From: Variovorax sp. J2L1-78
Lineage (GTDB): Bacteria; Pseudomonadota; Gammaproteobacteria; Burkholderiales; Burkholderiaceae_C
Assembly: GCF_030317205.1 (NCBI RefSeq)
Contig: NZ_JASZYB010000001.1
Span: forward strand, 1,364,001-1,428,000
Direction of reading: 5' to 3'
Length of the DNA: 64,000 bases
A program made the translations under genes and the position numbers. The notes beneath the pieces are model-generated. The model saw only the letters and a list, made by a program, of their open reading frames with translations. It was not told the DNA's origin and did not search any database. This document shows, piece by piece, positions 38,138-46,969 of the stretch. Each line of letters opens with the position of its first letter. Within the stretch, counting starts at the first letter, position 1.

Positions 38138-38664
38138 GCGGCGTCTCCCTTCGACGAGGCACGCAGGCCGTCGATGAGCTGGTCGAGCTTCTCGTTGCTC
38201 ATGAAGCTGCACATGGTGCGGTCGTTGACCAACATCACCGGCGAATCGGCGCAGGCGCCGAGGCATTCGCTCTGCTGCAGCGTGAACATACCGTCGTCGG
38301 TCGTGCCCCCCATGGTGACGCCGAGTTTCTTCTCGAGGTGGTTCAGCGCCGTGACGCCGTCGCGCAACTGGCACGGCAGGTTCGTGCACACGTTGAGCTT
38401 GAAGCGGCCGGTCGGCTGCTGGTTGTACATGTTGTAGAAGGTCGTGACCTCATGCACGGCGATCTGCGGCATGCCGAGGAAGTCGGCGACGACCTTCTCG
38501 CTTTCGAGGCTCACGTAGCCCTGTTCCTGCTGCACGATCGACAGGCAGGCCATCACGGCGGACTGCGCCTGGTCGGCCGGGTACTTGGCCACTTCGCGCG
38601 CGAAGCGTTCCAGGGCAGCGGCAGACAGCGGCTTCGCGGCCGCGGGGGTGCTGGGATTGCTCAT
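38134..38664 (-). CDS. nuoE: NADH-quinone oxidoreductase subunit E
   Basis: A 176-residue thioredoxin-like [2Fe-2S] subunit (cluster N1a). The ligands are visible as CTNLPC (near residue 91) and CLGAC (near 133). An N-terminal helical part, [26 protein letters not shown], packs on NuoF. Coupled by 4-bp overlaps to nuoD upstream and nuoF downstream. Confidence 0.96.
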   Translation of the reverse strand: MSNPSTPAAAKPLSAAALERFAREVAKYPADQAQSAVMACLSIVQQEQGYVSLESEKVVADFLGMPQIAVHEVTTFYNMYNQQPTGRFKLNVCTNLPCQLRDGVTALNHLEKKLGVTMGGTTDDGMFTLQQSECLGACADSPVMLVNDRTMCSFMSNEKLDQLIDGLRASSKGDAA

Positions 38665-39914
38665 CGATCGATTTCTCCGAACACGATGTCCAGGGTGCCG
38701 ATCACGGCGACGGTGTCCGCGATCATGTGGCCACGCGTCATCTCGTCGAGCGCCGACAGATGCACGAAGCCGGGCGCGCGGATCTTCAGGCGGTACGGCT
38801 TGTTGGCGCCGTCGCTGACCAGGTAGATGCCGAACTCGCCCTTCGGGTGCTCGACGGCGGCATACGCCTCGCCTTCGGGCACGTGGAAGCCTTCGGTGAA
38901 GAGCTTGAAGTGGTGGATCAGCTCTTCCATGTTGCCCTTCATGGACTCACGGGCCGGCGCTGCCACCTTGTGGTTGTCGGTGATGACCGGGCCGGGATTC
39001 ACGCGGAGCCAGTCGACGCATTGCTTGATGATGCGGTTGGACTGCGCCATCTCTTCCATGCGGACCAGGTAGCGGTCGTAGCAGTCGCCGGTCTTGCCGA
39101 CCGGGATGTCGAAGTCCATGCGGTCGTACACGTCGTACGGCTGCTTCTTGCGCAGGTCCCAGGCGATGCCGGAGCCGCGCAGCATCGGGCCGGTGAGGCC
39201 GAGGTTGAGCGCGCGCTCGGGCGTCATGACGCCGATGCCAACGGTGCGCTGCTTCCAGATGCGGTTGTCGGTCAGGAGCGTGTGGTACTCCTCCATGTGC
39301 TTCACGAAACGCTTCGTGAAGTCATCGATGAAGTCAAGCATCGAACCCTGGCGGTTCTCGTTCATGCGCTCGAGCGCCTTGGCGTTCTTGATCTTGCTGA
39401 CCTTGTACTGCGGCATCGTGTCCGGCAGGTCGCGGTAGACGCCGCCCGGGCGGAAGTACGCCGCGTGCATGCGCGCGCCCGAGACGGCTTCGTATATGTC
39501 GAACAGGTCTTCGCGTTCGCGGAACGCATAGATCAGGATGGTCGAGCTGCCGCAGTCGTTGCCGTGCGAGCCGAGCCACATCAGGTGGTTCAGCAGGCGC
39601 GTGATCTCGGCGAACATCACGCGGATGTACTGCGCGCGGATCGGCACCTCGATGCCCATCAACTTCTCGATGGCCAGGCAATAGGCATGCTCGTTGGACA
39701 TCATCGACACGTAGTCGAGGCGGTCCATGTAGGGCAGCGACTGGATGTAGGTCTTGTGCTCGGCGAGCTTCTCGGTCGCGCGGTGCAGCAACCCGATGTG
39801 CGGGTCGGCGCGCTGGACGACTTCGCCGTCGAGCTCGAGCACCAGGCGTAGCACACCGTGCGCGGCCGGGTGCTGCGGACCGAAGTTGAGCGTGTAGTTC
39901 TTGATTTCAGCCAT
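38661..39914 (-). CDS. nuoD: NADH-quinone oxidoreductase subunit D
   Basis: The 417-residue quinone-site subunit, homologous to hydrogenase large subunits. It starts with [20 protein letters not shown], containing the His loop that contacts quinone, and has [16 protein letters not shown] near residue 65 and [22 protein letters not shown] near the C-terminus. It is separate from nuoC, unlike the fused nuoCD of enterobacteria. 24 bp after nuoC. Confidence 0.97.
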   Translation of the reverse strand: MAEIKNYTLNFGPQHPAAHGVLRLVLELDGEVVQRADPHIGLLHRATEKLAEHKTYIQSLPYMDRLDYVSMMSNEHAYCLAIEKLMGIEVPIRAQYIRVMFAEITRLLNHLMWLGSHGNDCGSSTILIYAFREREDLFDIYEAVSGARMHAAYFRPGGVYRDLPDTMPQYKVSKIKNAKALERMNENRQGSMLDFIDDFTKRFVKHMEEYHTLLTDNRIWKQRTVGIGVMTPERALNLGLTGPMLRGSGIAWDLRKKQPYDVYDRMDFDIPVGKTGDCYDRYLVRMEEMAQSNRIIKQCVDWLRVNPGPVITDNHKVAAPARESMKGNMEELIHHFKLFTEGFHVPEGEAYAAVEHPKGEFGIYLVSDGANKPYRLKIRAPGFVHLSALDEMTRGHMIADTVAVIGTLDIVFGEIDR

Positions 39915-39938
39915 GTTGAATCACCGTGGCACGAAGCC

Positions 39939-40547
39939 TCAGTGCAGGCCTCCGTAGTTCTCTTCGCGGATCACGCGCGGCGTGACTTCGCGGGGTTCGA
40001 TCGACACCGGCTGGTAGACCACGCGCTTGAGCGCCTCGTCGTAGCGCATCTCGACATGGCCCGACAGCGGGAAGTCCTTGCGGAACGGGTGGCCGATGAA
40101 GCCGTAGTCGGTCAGGATGCGGCGAAGGTCTTCATGACCCTCGAACACGATGCCGAACAGGTCGAAGGCTTCGCGCTCGAACCAGTTGGCCGAAGCCCAC
40201 AGGTGCATCACCGACGGCAGCACGGGGAAATCGTCGTCGGCGCAGAACACCTTCACGCGCACGCGCTGGTTCAGGCTTACCGACAGCAGGTGCGACACCG
40301 CGCAGTAGCGCAGGCCTTCCCATTCGGTGTCGCGGTACGACGAATAGTCGACGCCGCAGAGGTCGACGAGCTGCTCGAACTGGCAGCCCGGCGCGTCGCG
40401 CAGGGTCTGCATGGCGGCCAGGTAGTCGGCGGCCTTCACCACCAGCGTCACCTCGCCGAGCGCCACATTGATGCTCTTGACCTTGTCGCCAAGGGCCGCG
40501 GCAATGGTGTCCTTCAGGGCACCGGGATCGATCGCAAAGACTGTCAT
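39939..40547 (-). CDS. nuoC: NADH-quinone oxidoreductase subunit C
   Basis: A 202-residue peripheral subunit (30-kDa type). Signature stretches are [12 protein letters not shown] near residue 58 and [45 protein letters not shown] (about residues 118-163). It helps hold the quinone module. ATG 40547 is chosen because the longer in-frame form runs antisense-like through nuoB. The last residues REENYGGLH are typical for the group. Confidence 0.96.
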   Translation of the reverse strand: MTVFAIDPGALKDTIAAALGDKVKSINVALGEVTLVVKAADYLAAMQTLRDAPGCQFEQLVDLCGVDYSSYRDTEWEGLRYCAVSHLLSVSLNQRVRVKVFCADDDFPVLPSVMHLWASANWFEREAFDLFGIVFEGHEDLRRILTDYGFIGHPFRKDFPLSGHVEMRYDEALKRVVYQPVSIEPREVTPRVIREENYGGLH

Positions 40548-40558
40548 GTCGGTCCCGT

Positions 40559-41041
40559 TCAGGCGCGGGCGATGGTGTTGGTGCGGCGCACTTTCTGCTG
40601 CAGCTGGATGATCCCGTAGATCAGGGCCTCCGCCGTGGGCGGGCAGCCCGGCACGTAGACGTCGACCGGCACGATGCGGTCGCAGCCGCGCACGACCGAG
40701 TAGCTGTAGTGGTAGTAGCCGCCGCCGTTGGCGCACGAGCCCATCGACAGCACCCAGCGGGGCTCGGCCATCTGGTCGTACACCTTGCGCAGCGCCGGCG
40801 CCATCTTGTTGCACAACGTGCCGGCCACGATCATCAGGTCGGACTGGCGCGGGCTGGCGCGGAACACCTCGGCGCCGAAGCGCCCGATGTCGTAGCGCGC
40901 GGCGGCCGCATGCATCATTTCGACCGCGCAGCAGGCCAGACCGAAGGTCATGGGCCACAACGAGCCGGTCTTGGCCCAATTCACCACCGAGTCGTAGGAC
41001 GTGGTGACGAAGCCTTCTTTGAAAACGCCTTCAATGGCCAT
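40559..41041 (-). CDS. nuoB: NADH-quinone oxidoreductase subunit B
   Basis: A 160-residue subunit holding cluster N2, the electron donor to quinone. The ligands are seen as the tandem cysteines in [11 protein letters not shown], then [11 protein letters not shown] region with [21 protein letters not shown] and [14 protein letters not shown]. Eleven bp before nuoC, 26 bp after nuoA. Confidence 0.97.
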   Translation of the reverse strand: MAIEGVFKEGFVTTSYDSVVNWAKTGSLWPMTFGLACCAVEMMHAAAARYDIGRFGAEVFRASPRQSDLMIVAGTLCNKMAPALRKVYDQMAEPRWVLSMGSCANGGGYYHYSYSVVRGCDRIVPVDVYVPGCPPTAEALIYGIIQLQQKVRRTNTIARA

Positions 41042-41067
41042 GGCTGTACCTTGTTGCCGAGTTCCGG

Positions 41068-41427
41068 CTATTCCCAGTCAAGCGCACCCTTTTTCCATTC
41101 GTAGGCGAAGCCCACGACGAGGATGGCCAGGAAGATCACGACCGCCCAGAAGCCCGCCGGACCCACTTCCTTGAGCGCGACGGCCCAGGGGAAGAGGAAG
41201 GCGATTTCCAGGTCGAACAGGATGAAGAGGATGGCCACCAAGTAGTAGCGGACATCGAACTGCATGCGGGCGTTCTCGAACGCTTCGAAACCGCACTCGT
41301 AAGGGGAATTTTTGGCCGCGTCGGGCCGATTGGGACCAAGGATGTAGCCCAGAACCTGGGGTGCGATGCCGACCCCGATGCCGACCAGAATGAACAACAG
41401 GACGGGGAGGTAGGAATCGAGGTTCAT
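41068..41427 (-). CDS. nuoA: NADH-quinone oxidoreductase subunit A
   Basis: A 119-residue, three-helix membrane subunit. Conserved loop [20 protein letters not shown] (residues 33-52) and the acidic helix [20 protein letters not shown] are diagnostic. First gene of the nuo operon, 68 bp downstream of tRNA-Leu. A stable hairpin occupies most of that gap, and no clear SD precedes the ATG. Confidence 0.96.
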   Translation of the reverse strand: MNLDSYLPVLLFILVGIGVGIAPQVLGYILGPNRPDAAKNSPYECGFEAFENARMQFDVRYYLVAILFILFDLEIAFLFPWAVALKEVGPAGFWAVVIFLAILVVGFAYEWKKGALDWE

Positions 41428-41451
41428 CAGGGGGTTCTATCACCGCTTGAC

Positions 41452-41489
41452 ACCGACAGGAAGCAGCGCGATGGCTGCCTTCTGCCGGT
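41452..41489 (-). promoter_or_regulatory. Long hairpin between tRNA-Leu and nuoA
   Basis: On the minus strand two 16-nt arms (ACCGGCAGAAGGCAGC and GCTGCTTCCTGTCGGT) pair with one mismatch and two G-U pairs around a 6-nt loop. It starts 7 bp after the tRNA CCA and has no T-run. It could end the tRNA transcript, protect its 3' end before processing, or regulate nuo expression. Sequence shows the fold; the role is inferred. Confidence 0.55.
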
Positions 41490-41495
41490 GAGATT

Positions 41496-41580
41496 TGGTG
41501 CGGTCGGCGAGACTCGAACTCGCACAGCTTTCGCCACTACCCCCTCAAGATAGCGTGTCTACCAATTTCACCACGACCGC
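41496..41580 (-). tRNA. tRNA-Leu (anticodon GAG), CCA encoded
   Basis: The minus strand folds as a class II tRNA: acceptor GCGGTCG/CGACCGC, D arm with TGGTAGAC, anticodon stem CTATC/GGTAG enclosing loop TTGAGGG (anticodon GAG, reads CUC and CUU), a variable arm of the long leucine type, T arm GTTCGAGTC, discriminator A and an encoded CCA. It lies between secG and nuoA, a position conserved in related Burkholderiales. Confidence 0.96.
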
Positions 41581-41709
41581 GGTTTTTTGCTGCCCGGATG
41601 GCATGAGGAACCCAGAGGGTTTTGGCTTTCCGGACAGCTTTAGAGTTTACCCTGAAATGCAGTTGTTTTCAGTGCACTGCTGCAATGAATGCACACAGAT
41701 TTGCGTGGA

Positions 41710-42126
41710 TCACTTCGTCGGGATCTGCGTTGCACCGGAAGCGGGCGCGGCAGGTGCCGAAGCCGGTGCACTGGCGCCCGGCGCAGCCGGCGTGCCAGCG
41801 GCCGGAATCTGCGCAGCACCCGATGCAGCCGGCGCAGGCGCACCGATGGCCGCGCGCTCGAGCAGGCTGTTGCCGCCCGACGCAGGCCGCGCATGGCTGA
41901 AGTAGGCCAGCAGCAACGTGCACACGAAGAACACCGCGGCGAGGACTGCCGTGGTGCGCGACAGGAAGTTGGCGCTGCCGCTGGCACCGAACAGGCTACC
42001 AGCGCTGCCGCTGCCGAAGGCCGCGCCCATGTCGGCGCCCTTGCCGTGCTGCACCAGGATGAGGCCGATCATTGCCAGCGCGGTGAGCATCTGCACACCG
42101 ACGAGGATGTTGAGGACCATGTTCAT
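41710..42126 (-). CDS. secG: Preprotein translocase subunit SecG
   Basis: A 138-residue membrane protein. Two helices (VLNILVGVQMLTALAMIGLILVQ and TTAVLAAVFFVCTLLLAYFS) flank the conserved loop QHGKGADMGAAFGSGSAGSLFGASGS. SecG assists SecYE in protein export. After residue 85 there is an alanine/proline-rich tail (APAAPGASAPASAPAAPASG) that is disordered and longer than in E. coli. It lies between tpiA (34 bp) and tRNA-Leu. Confidence 0.94.
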   Translation of the reverse strand: MNMVLNILVGVQMLTALAMIGLILVQHGKGADMGAAFGSGSAGSLFGASGSANFLSRTTAVLAAVFFVCTLLLAYFSHARPASGGNSLLERAAIGAPAPAASGAAQIPAAGTPAAPGASAPASAPAAPASGATQIPTK

Positions 42127-42160
42127 TCGTTGTTTCTCCTAAGGATCTGCCGCGCGCGAC

Positions 42161-42910
42161 TCAGCGTGCGGCTGCAATGATGTGTAGAAAGTCAGGCGCC
42201 TTGAGCGACGCGCCGCCGATCAGACCGCCGTCGATGTCGGGCTGGGCGAGCAGTTCCGCCGCATTGGCCGCGTTCATGCTGCCGCCGTAGAGGATGCGGA
42301 TGCCCGCGGCGTGTTCGCTCGCCGCGTGGTGCAACTGTGCGCGCAGCACGGCATGCACGCCCTGCGCCTGTTCGGGTGTGGCCGTCTTGCCCGTGCCGAT
42401 GGCCCAGACCGGCTCGTACGCCACCACGATCTCGCTGATGCAATGGCCGTTGACGTGGATGACCGCGGCGAGCTGGCGCTTCACCACCTCTTCCGTGCGG
42501 CCGGCTTCGCGCTCCGCGAGCGTTTCGCCCACGCAGACGATCGGCGTGATGCCATTGGCGAGCGCGGCTGCCGTCTTGGCCGCCACGACGTCATCGGTTT
42601 CGCCGTGGTACTGGCGCCGCTCCGAGTGGCCGACGATGGCGTAGCGCACACCGAAGTCCTTCAACATCGCCGCCGACTGCTCGCCGGTGAAGGCGCCTTG
42701 CGGCTGGGCCGAAATGTCCTGCGCGCCCAGCGCGACGGGCGAGCCCGCCACCAATGACTGCACCTGCGCGAAGTACGGTGCCGGCACGCACACCGCGACG
42801 TCGCAGCCCGGCGTGCCGACGCCCTGCAGCAGCGCCTTCAGCAGCGCGTCGTTGGCCGACAGGCTGCCGTTCATCTTCCAGTTGCCGGCAATCAGCTTCC
42901 GTGGGGTCAT
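42161..42910 (-). CDS. tpiA: Triosephosphate isomerase
   Basis: A 249-residue glycolytic TIM barrel that interconverts dihydroxyacetone phosphate and glyceraldehyde-3-phosphate. Active-site elements are all present: GNWKMNG (Asn/Lys) at the N-terminus, the catalytic His in [10 protein letters not shown] near residue 96, the catalytic Glu in [13 protein letters not shown] near 167, the phosphate loop [12 protein letters not shown] and GLIGGASL. It lies 19 bp downstream of a quinone oxidoreductase gene and upstream of secG. Confidence 0.97.
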   Translation of the reverse strand: MTPRKLIAGNWKMNGSLSANDALLKALLQGVGTPGCDVAVCVPAPYFAQVQSLVAGSPVALGAQDISAQPQGAFTGEQSAAMLKDFGVRYAIVGHSERRQYHGETDDVVAAKTAAALANGITPIVCVGETLAEREAGRTEEVVKRQLAAVIHVNGHCISEIVVAYEPVWAIGTGKTATPEQAQGVHAVLRAQLHHAASEHAAGIRILYGGSMNAANAAELLAQPDIDGGLIGGASLKAPDFLHIIAAAR

Positions 42911-42929
42911 CGTCGTCTTGTTCCGTTGT

Positions 42930-43928
42930 TCACCAGCTCAGCACGATCTTGCCGATGTGCTGGTTCGATTCCATCAGGACATGGGCCTGCGCCCCGCCGC
43001 TGGGATCGCCGATGGCGGCGAAGGTGCTGTGCACGACAGGTTTGATCGCGCCGCTCTCCAGCAGCGGCCACACCTTGTCGCGCAGCGCCTGCGCGATGGC
43101 GCCCTTGAAGGCGATCGAGCGCGGACGCAGGGTCGAGCCCGTGACCGTCAGGCGGCGACGCAGCACCAGCCCGGCGTTGATCTCGGCCTTGATGCCGCCC
43201 TGCACCGCGATGATCACCAGCCGGCCGTCTTCGGCCAGGCAGTCGATCTCGCGCGCCACATAGGCACCGGCGACCATGTCGAGGATCACGTCGACGCCCC
43301 GGCCGTCCGTGATGCGCTTGATCTCGGCGACGAAGTCGCTCGACTTGTAGTTGATGGCGTGGTCGGCGCCCAGCTTGAGGCAAGCCTCGCACTTGTCGTC
43401 GCTGCCGGCCGTGACGATGACCGTCGCGCCCATGGCTTTGCCGAGCTGGATGGCGGTCACGCCGATACCGCTCGAGCCGCCCTGGATCAGCAGCGTCTCG
43501 CCCTTCTGGAGGCGACCGCGCTCGAACACGTTGCTCCAGACGGTGAAAAAGGTCTCGGGCAGCGAGGCGGCATCGATGTCGCTCCAGCCCTTGGGCACCG
43601 GCAGGCACTGCGCGACAGGCGCCACGCAGAGTTCGGCATAGCCGCCGCCCGCGACCAGTGCGCAGACGCGGTCGCCGATCGCCAGGCCGGCATCGGCCAG
43701 CGCCTTGGCGTCGCCAGCGACGATCTCGCCGGCCACTTCGAGGCCCGGCAGATCGGACGCGCCCGGCGGCACCGGGTAGTTGCCGGTGCGTTGCAGTACG
43801 TCCGGGCGATTGACGCCGCTGGCCGCGACACGGATCAGCAGTTCGCCCTCGCCCGCCACCGGGTCCGGCCGATCGACGACGCGCAGCACGTCCGGCGCAC
43901 CGAACGAAGTGATTTCAATGGCTTTCAT
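42930..43928 (-). CDS. NAD(P)H:quinone oxidoreductase, PIG3-like MDR family
   Basis: A 332-residue zinc-free medium-chain dehydrogenase/reductase. The N-terminal GroES-like part has [20 protein letters not shown] and [15 protein letters not shown]. The Rossmann part has [20 protein letters not shown] near residue 144 and [11 protein letters not shown]. No catalytic or structural zinc cysteines are seen, consistent with the quinone-reductase subgroup. It likely reduces quinones with NADPH. Placed 45 bp after pnp and before tpiA, the usual order in related genomes. Confidence 0.9.
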   Translation of the reverse strand: MKAIEITSFGAPDVLRVVDRPDPVAGEGELLIRVAASGVNRPDVLQRTGNYPVPPGASDLPGLEVAGEIVAGDAKALADAGLAIGDRVCALVAGGGYAELCVAPVAQCLPVPKGWSDIDAASLPETFFTVWSNVFERGRLQKGETLLIQGGSSGIGVTAIQLGKAMGATVIVTAGSDDKCEACLKLGADHAINYKSSDFVAEIKRITDGRGVDVILDMVAGAYVAREIDCLAEDGRLVIIAVQGGIKAEINAGLVLRRRLTVTGSTLRPRSIAFKGAIAQALRDKVWPLLESGAIKPVVHSTFAAIGDPSGGAQAHVLMESNQHIGKIVLSW

Positions 43929-43973
43929 CGTGGGAAGGGAAAGATGGGGCGGCTCGCACCGCCCTCTTCTTTC

Positions 43974-46286
43974 TCAGCCTTGCTGGTCGCCGCCGCGGTT
44001 CGCGTCGGACACCGGCTGTGCGGCGCCCTGCTCGGGCGCTTGCTCGCCGCCGTTGCCACGCTCTTCGAAGCGCGGGGGACGGTCGCCACGCGGTGCGCGG
44101 TCGCCACGGTCTTCGCGCGGGCCGCGGTCGTTGCGCGGCGGACGGTCACCGCGGTCTTCGCGCGGTGCACGTTCCTGGAATTCCATGCCGGCCGGACGCT
44201 CGGTCAGGGCCTTCATCGACAGCTTGACGCGCCCCTTCTCGTCCGTCTCGAGGACCTTGACCTTCACGATCTGGCCTTCGCTCAGATAGTCGGTGACCTT
44301 CTCGACGCGTTCGTGCGCGATCTGGCTGATGTGCAGCAGACCGTCCTTGCCGGGCAACAGGTTGATCAGCGCGCCGAAGTCCAGGATCTTCGTGACCGGG
44401 CCTTCGTACACCTTGCCGATTTCGACTTCCGCCGTGATCTGCTCGATGCGCTGCTTGGCCAACTCGGCCTTTTCCGGGTCGGTCGAGGCGATGGTGATGG
44501 TGCCGTCTTCGTCGATGTTGATCGTCGTGCCGGTTTCTTCCTGCAGGCCGCGGATGACCGCGCCGCCCTTGCCGATCACGTCGCGGATCTTCTCGGGGTT
44601 GATCTTCAGCGTGGTCAGGCGCGGTGCGAAGGTCGAGACCTCAGCCTTGGCTTCGCCCATGGCTTCCTGCATCTTGCCCAGGATGTGCATGCGCGCTTCC
44701 TTGGCTTGCGCCAGGGCAACCTGCATGATTTCCTTGGTGATGCCCTGGATCTTGATGTCCATCTGCAGCGCGGTGATGCCGTTGGTCGTGCCGGCCACCT
44801 TGAAGTCCATGTCGCCCAGGTGATCTTCGTCGCCCAGGATGTCGGTCAGCACCGCGAAGCGGTTGCCTTCCTTGATCAGGCCCATGGCGATGCCGGCCAC
44901 GTGGGCCTTCATCGGCACGCCGGCGTCCATCATCGACAGGCAGCCGCCGCAGACCGAGGCCATCGACGACGAGCCGTTCGACTCGGTGATTTCCGAGACG
45001 ACACGCACCGTGTACGGGAATTCTTCCTTCGACGGCAGCACGGCGACGAGCGCGCGCTTGGCCAGGCGGCCGTGGCCGATCTCGCGGCGCTTGGTCGAGC
45101 CCATGCGGCCGACTTCGCCGGTGGCGAAGGGAGGCATGTTGTAGTGGAACAGGAAGCGGTCTTCGTACTCGCCGGCCAGCGCGTCGATGCGCTGTGCGTC
45201 GCGCTCGGTACCCAGCGTGGTGATGACCAGCGCCTGGGTTTCACCGCGGGTGAACAGGGCCGAGCCATGGGTGCGCGGCAGCACGGAATTGCGGATCTCG
45301 ATCGGGCGCACGGTGCGCGTGTCGCGGCCGTCGATGCGCGGCTCACCTTCGAGGATCTGGCTGCGCACGATCTTCGATTCGATCGCGAACAGCAGGTCGT
45401 TGACCTTGCCCGCATCGAAAGGCTCGCCGCTTTCCTTCAGCGCGGCCATCACGCCGGCGTTGGCTTCGCGCAGGGCTTGCGTGCGGGCCTGCTTGCTGCG
45501 GATCTGGTAGACCGCGCGCAGCTTCTCTTCGGCCAGGCCGTTGACCTTGGCAACGAAGGCTTCGTCTTCCGCCGGTGCCGTCCAGTCCCACACCGGCTTG
45601 CCGGCGTCACGGACGAGTTCGTGGATCGCGTTGATCGCGATGTTGGCCTGTTCGTGGCCGAACACCACGCCCCCCAGCATGACTTCTTCCGACAGCTGCA
45701 GGGCTTCCGACTCGACCATCAGCACGGCGGCTTCGGTGCCGGCGACGACCAGGTCCATCTGCGAATCCTTGCGGGCGGTCTGGCCCGGGTTCAGCACGTA
45801 CTGGCCGTTGATGTAGCCCACGCGGGCCGCGCCGATCGGGCCGCTGAACGGAATGCCGGAGACCGACAGCGCGGCGCTCACGCCGATCATGGCGGCGATG
45901 TCGGCGTCGACTTCGGGGTTGAGCGACAGCGTGTGGATGACCACGTGCACTTCGTTGAGGAAGCCTTCGGGGAACAGCGGGCGGATCGGGCGGTCGATCA
46001 GGCGGCTGGTCAGGGTTTCATGTTCGCTCGGCTTGGCTTCGCGCTTGAAGAAGCTGCCGGGGATCTTGCCGGCGGCATAGGTCTTCTCGATGTAATCGAC
46101 GGTCAGCGGGAAGAAGTCCTGACCGGGCTTGGCCGACTTGGAGGCGACCACGGTGGCCAGCACGACGGTGCCGTCGATGTCGACCTTGACCGCGCCGCTG
46201 GCCTGGCGGGCGATTTCGCCCGTTTCCAGGACGACGGTCTTGTCGCCCCATTGGAAGGACTTGGTGACTTTGTTGAAGAGGCTCAT
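43974..46286 (-). CDS. pnp: Polynucleotide phosphorylase with RG-rich tail
   Basis: A 770-residue 3'-5' exoribonuclease that uses phosphate. It has two RNase PH domains (first near residues 10-140, second near 320-540 with [22 protein letters not shown] and the active-site [17 protein letters not shown]), then KH ([15 protein letters not shown]) and S1 ([28 protein letters not shown]). The last 66 residues are a disordered Arg/Gly/Asp/Pro-rich tail ([14 protein letters not shown] and related repeats), different from the E. coli RNase E-binding end. ATG 46286 has GGAGC just upstream and the usual N-terminus [16 protein letters not shown] long hairpin in the leader is a likely RNase III site for autoregulation. 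Confidence 0.96.
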   Translation of the reverse strand: MSLFNKVTKSFQWGDKTVVLETGEIARQASGAVKVDIDGTVVLATVVASKSAKPGQDFFPLTVDYIEKTYAAGKIPGSFFKREAKPSEHETLTSRLIDRPIRPLFPEGFLNEVHVVIHTLSLNPEVDADIAAMIGVSAALSVSGIPFSGPIGAARVGYINGQYVLNPGQTARKDSQMDLVVAGTEAAVLMVESEALQLSEEVMLGGVVFGHEQANIAINAIHELVRDAGKPVWDWTAPAEDEAFVAKVNGLAEEKLRAVYQIRSKQARTQALREANAGVMAALKESGEPFDAGKVNDLLFAIESKIVRSQILEGEPRIDGRDTRTVRPIEIRNSVLPRTHGSALFTRGETQALVITTLGTERDAQRIDALAGEYEDRFLFHYNMPPFATGEVGRMGSTKRREIGHGRLAKRALVAVLPSKEEFPYTVRVVSEITESNGSSSMASVCGGCLSMMDAGVPMKAHVAGIAMGLIKEGNRFAVLTDILGDEDHLGDMDFKVAGTTNGITALQMDIKIQGITKEIMQVALAQAKEARMHILGKMQEAMGEAKAEVSTFAPRLTTLKINPEKIRDVIGKGGAVIRGLQEETGTTINIDEDGTITIASTDPEKAELAKQRIEQITAEVEIGKVYEGPVTKILDFGALINLLPGKDGLLHISQIAHERVEKVTDYLSEGQIVKVKVLETDEKGRVKLSMKALTERPAGMEFQERAPREDRGDRPPRNDRGPREDRGDRAPRGDRPPRFEERGNGGEQAPEQGAAQPVSDANRGGDQQG

Positions 46287-46342
46287 GTTTGCTCCTGATT
46301 TGAGAGCGGCGAACCACCGTATCGGCAGCACCCGCAGGGGTT

Positions 46343-46431
46343 GGAGCGCTTCGCAGAACACGATGCCATTCCAGCGAGGCTCGGCACGAACCCCATTGGA
46401 ATGACACAGCTTCGCTCTGTTCTGTCGCTCC
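46343..46431 (-). promoter_or_regulatory. Long imperfect hairpin in the pnp leader
   Basis: Three nested inverted-repeat blocks lie in order: GGAGCG/CGCTCC (46343-46348 with 46426-46431), CAGAACA/TGTTCTG (46354-46360 with 46418-46424) and CATTCCA/TGGAATG (46367-46373 with 46397-46403). Together they form one long stem between the rpsO terminator and pnp. In E. coli an RNase III hairpin at the same place lets PNPase repress its own message. The same role is inferred here. Confidence 0.7.
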
Positions 46432-46450
46432 GAAAACTTGTTCGCGAAGT

Positions 46451-46490
46451 AAAAAACGCCTGAGCTAGCGGACTAACCCAGGCGTTTTTT
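46451..46490 (-). terminator. Rho-independent terminator after rpsO
   Basis: AAAAAACGCCTG (46451-46462) and CAGGCGTTTTTT (46479-46490) form a 12-bp stem with a 16-nt loop and T-runs on both strands. It sits 14 bp past the rpsO stop and so separates rpsO from pnp, probably as a partial terminator. Confidence 0.9.
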
Positions 46491-46504
46491 GCATGCGATT
46501 CGAA

Positions 46505-46771
46505 TTACTTGCGCAGGCCCAGCTTGGCGATCAGCGCGGTGTAACGGTCGGCATCCTTGGACTTGAGGTAGTCCAGGAGCTTGCGGCGGCGGCTCACCAT
46601 GCGCAGCAGACCGCGACGGCCGTGGTGGTCCTTGGCGTGGGTCTTGAAGTGAGGGGTGAGCTCGTTGATGCGGGCGGTCAGCAGTGCGACTTGCACTTCG
46701 GGGCTGCCCGTGTCGTTGGCGGCGCGGGCGTTGTCCTTGACGACTTCGGCCTTGATGGAGGCTGCGATCAT
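46505..46771 (-). CDS. rpsO: 30S ribosomal protein S15
   Basis: An 88-residue primary 16S rRNA-binding protein. The conserved S15 core is [35 protein letters not shown] and the C-terminal [29 protein letters not shown] 46771 follows an AAGGAAA ribosome site. About 80 bp of leader separates it from the -10 box at 46857-46862, enough for the autoregulatory structure known for S15, although I did not fold one. Upstream gene of the rpsO-pnp pair. Confidence 0.97.
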   Translation of the reverse strand: MIAASIKAEVVKDNARAANDTGSPEVQVALLTARINELTPHFKTHAKDHHGRRGLLRMVSRRRKLLDYLKSKDADRYTALIAKLGLRK

Positions 46772-46856
46772 GATGATTTCCTTCGTTCCAAATAGTTTGA
46801 CTTGCGGTGTGCGCTGGAACTGCACGCACCGTGTGCCTTGCGGCGGATAGCCCAGC

Positions 46857-46862
46857 ATTATA
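46857..46862 (-). promoter_or_regulatory. -10 box of a likely rpsO promoter
   Basis: A perfect TATAAT on the minus strand, 85 bp before the rpsO start codon. No good TTGACA lies 16-18 bp upstream, so the -35 element is weak or replaced by other contacts. It abuts the GC-rich repeat at 46871-46969. Confidence 0.5.
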
Positions 46863-46870
46863 GCCTGCCT

Positions 46871-46969
46871 TGGCTCGCCCCCAGGTCGCGCTCACTGCGT
46901 GTAGCGCTCCGCACCCCCTACCGGGGGCAACACCAGCGGCCCGGCGAAGCCGGTTCCGCGGTGTTTCAC
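46871..46969. repeat. Probable dispersed intergenic repeat of Comamonadaceae type
   Basis: The gap between rpsO and the aminotransferase contains CCCCC-TACC-GGGGG (46914-46927) and CCGGC-GAA-GCCGG (46941-46953) in a stretch ending TTCCGCGGTGTTTCACG. From memory, stretches of this type occur many times between genes in Acidovorax and Variovorax genomes. Only one copy is present in this window, so the dispersed nature is not shown here. Its end touches the aminotransferase stop codon. Confidence 0.45.

Noticed and set aside
43987-44200. Possible frameshift at the pnp 3' end because of the odd Arg/Gly/Asp repeats
   Set aside because: The frame is continuous to a stop, the repeats are in phase and codon use is consistent, so it is a genuine tail.
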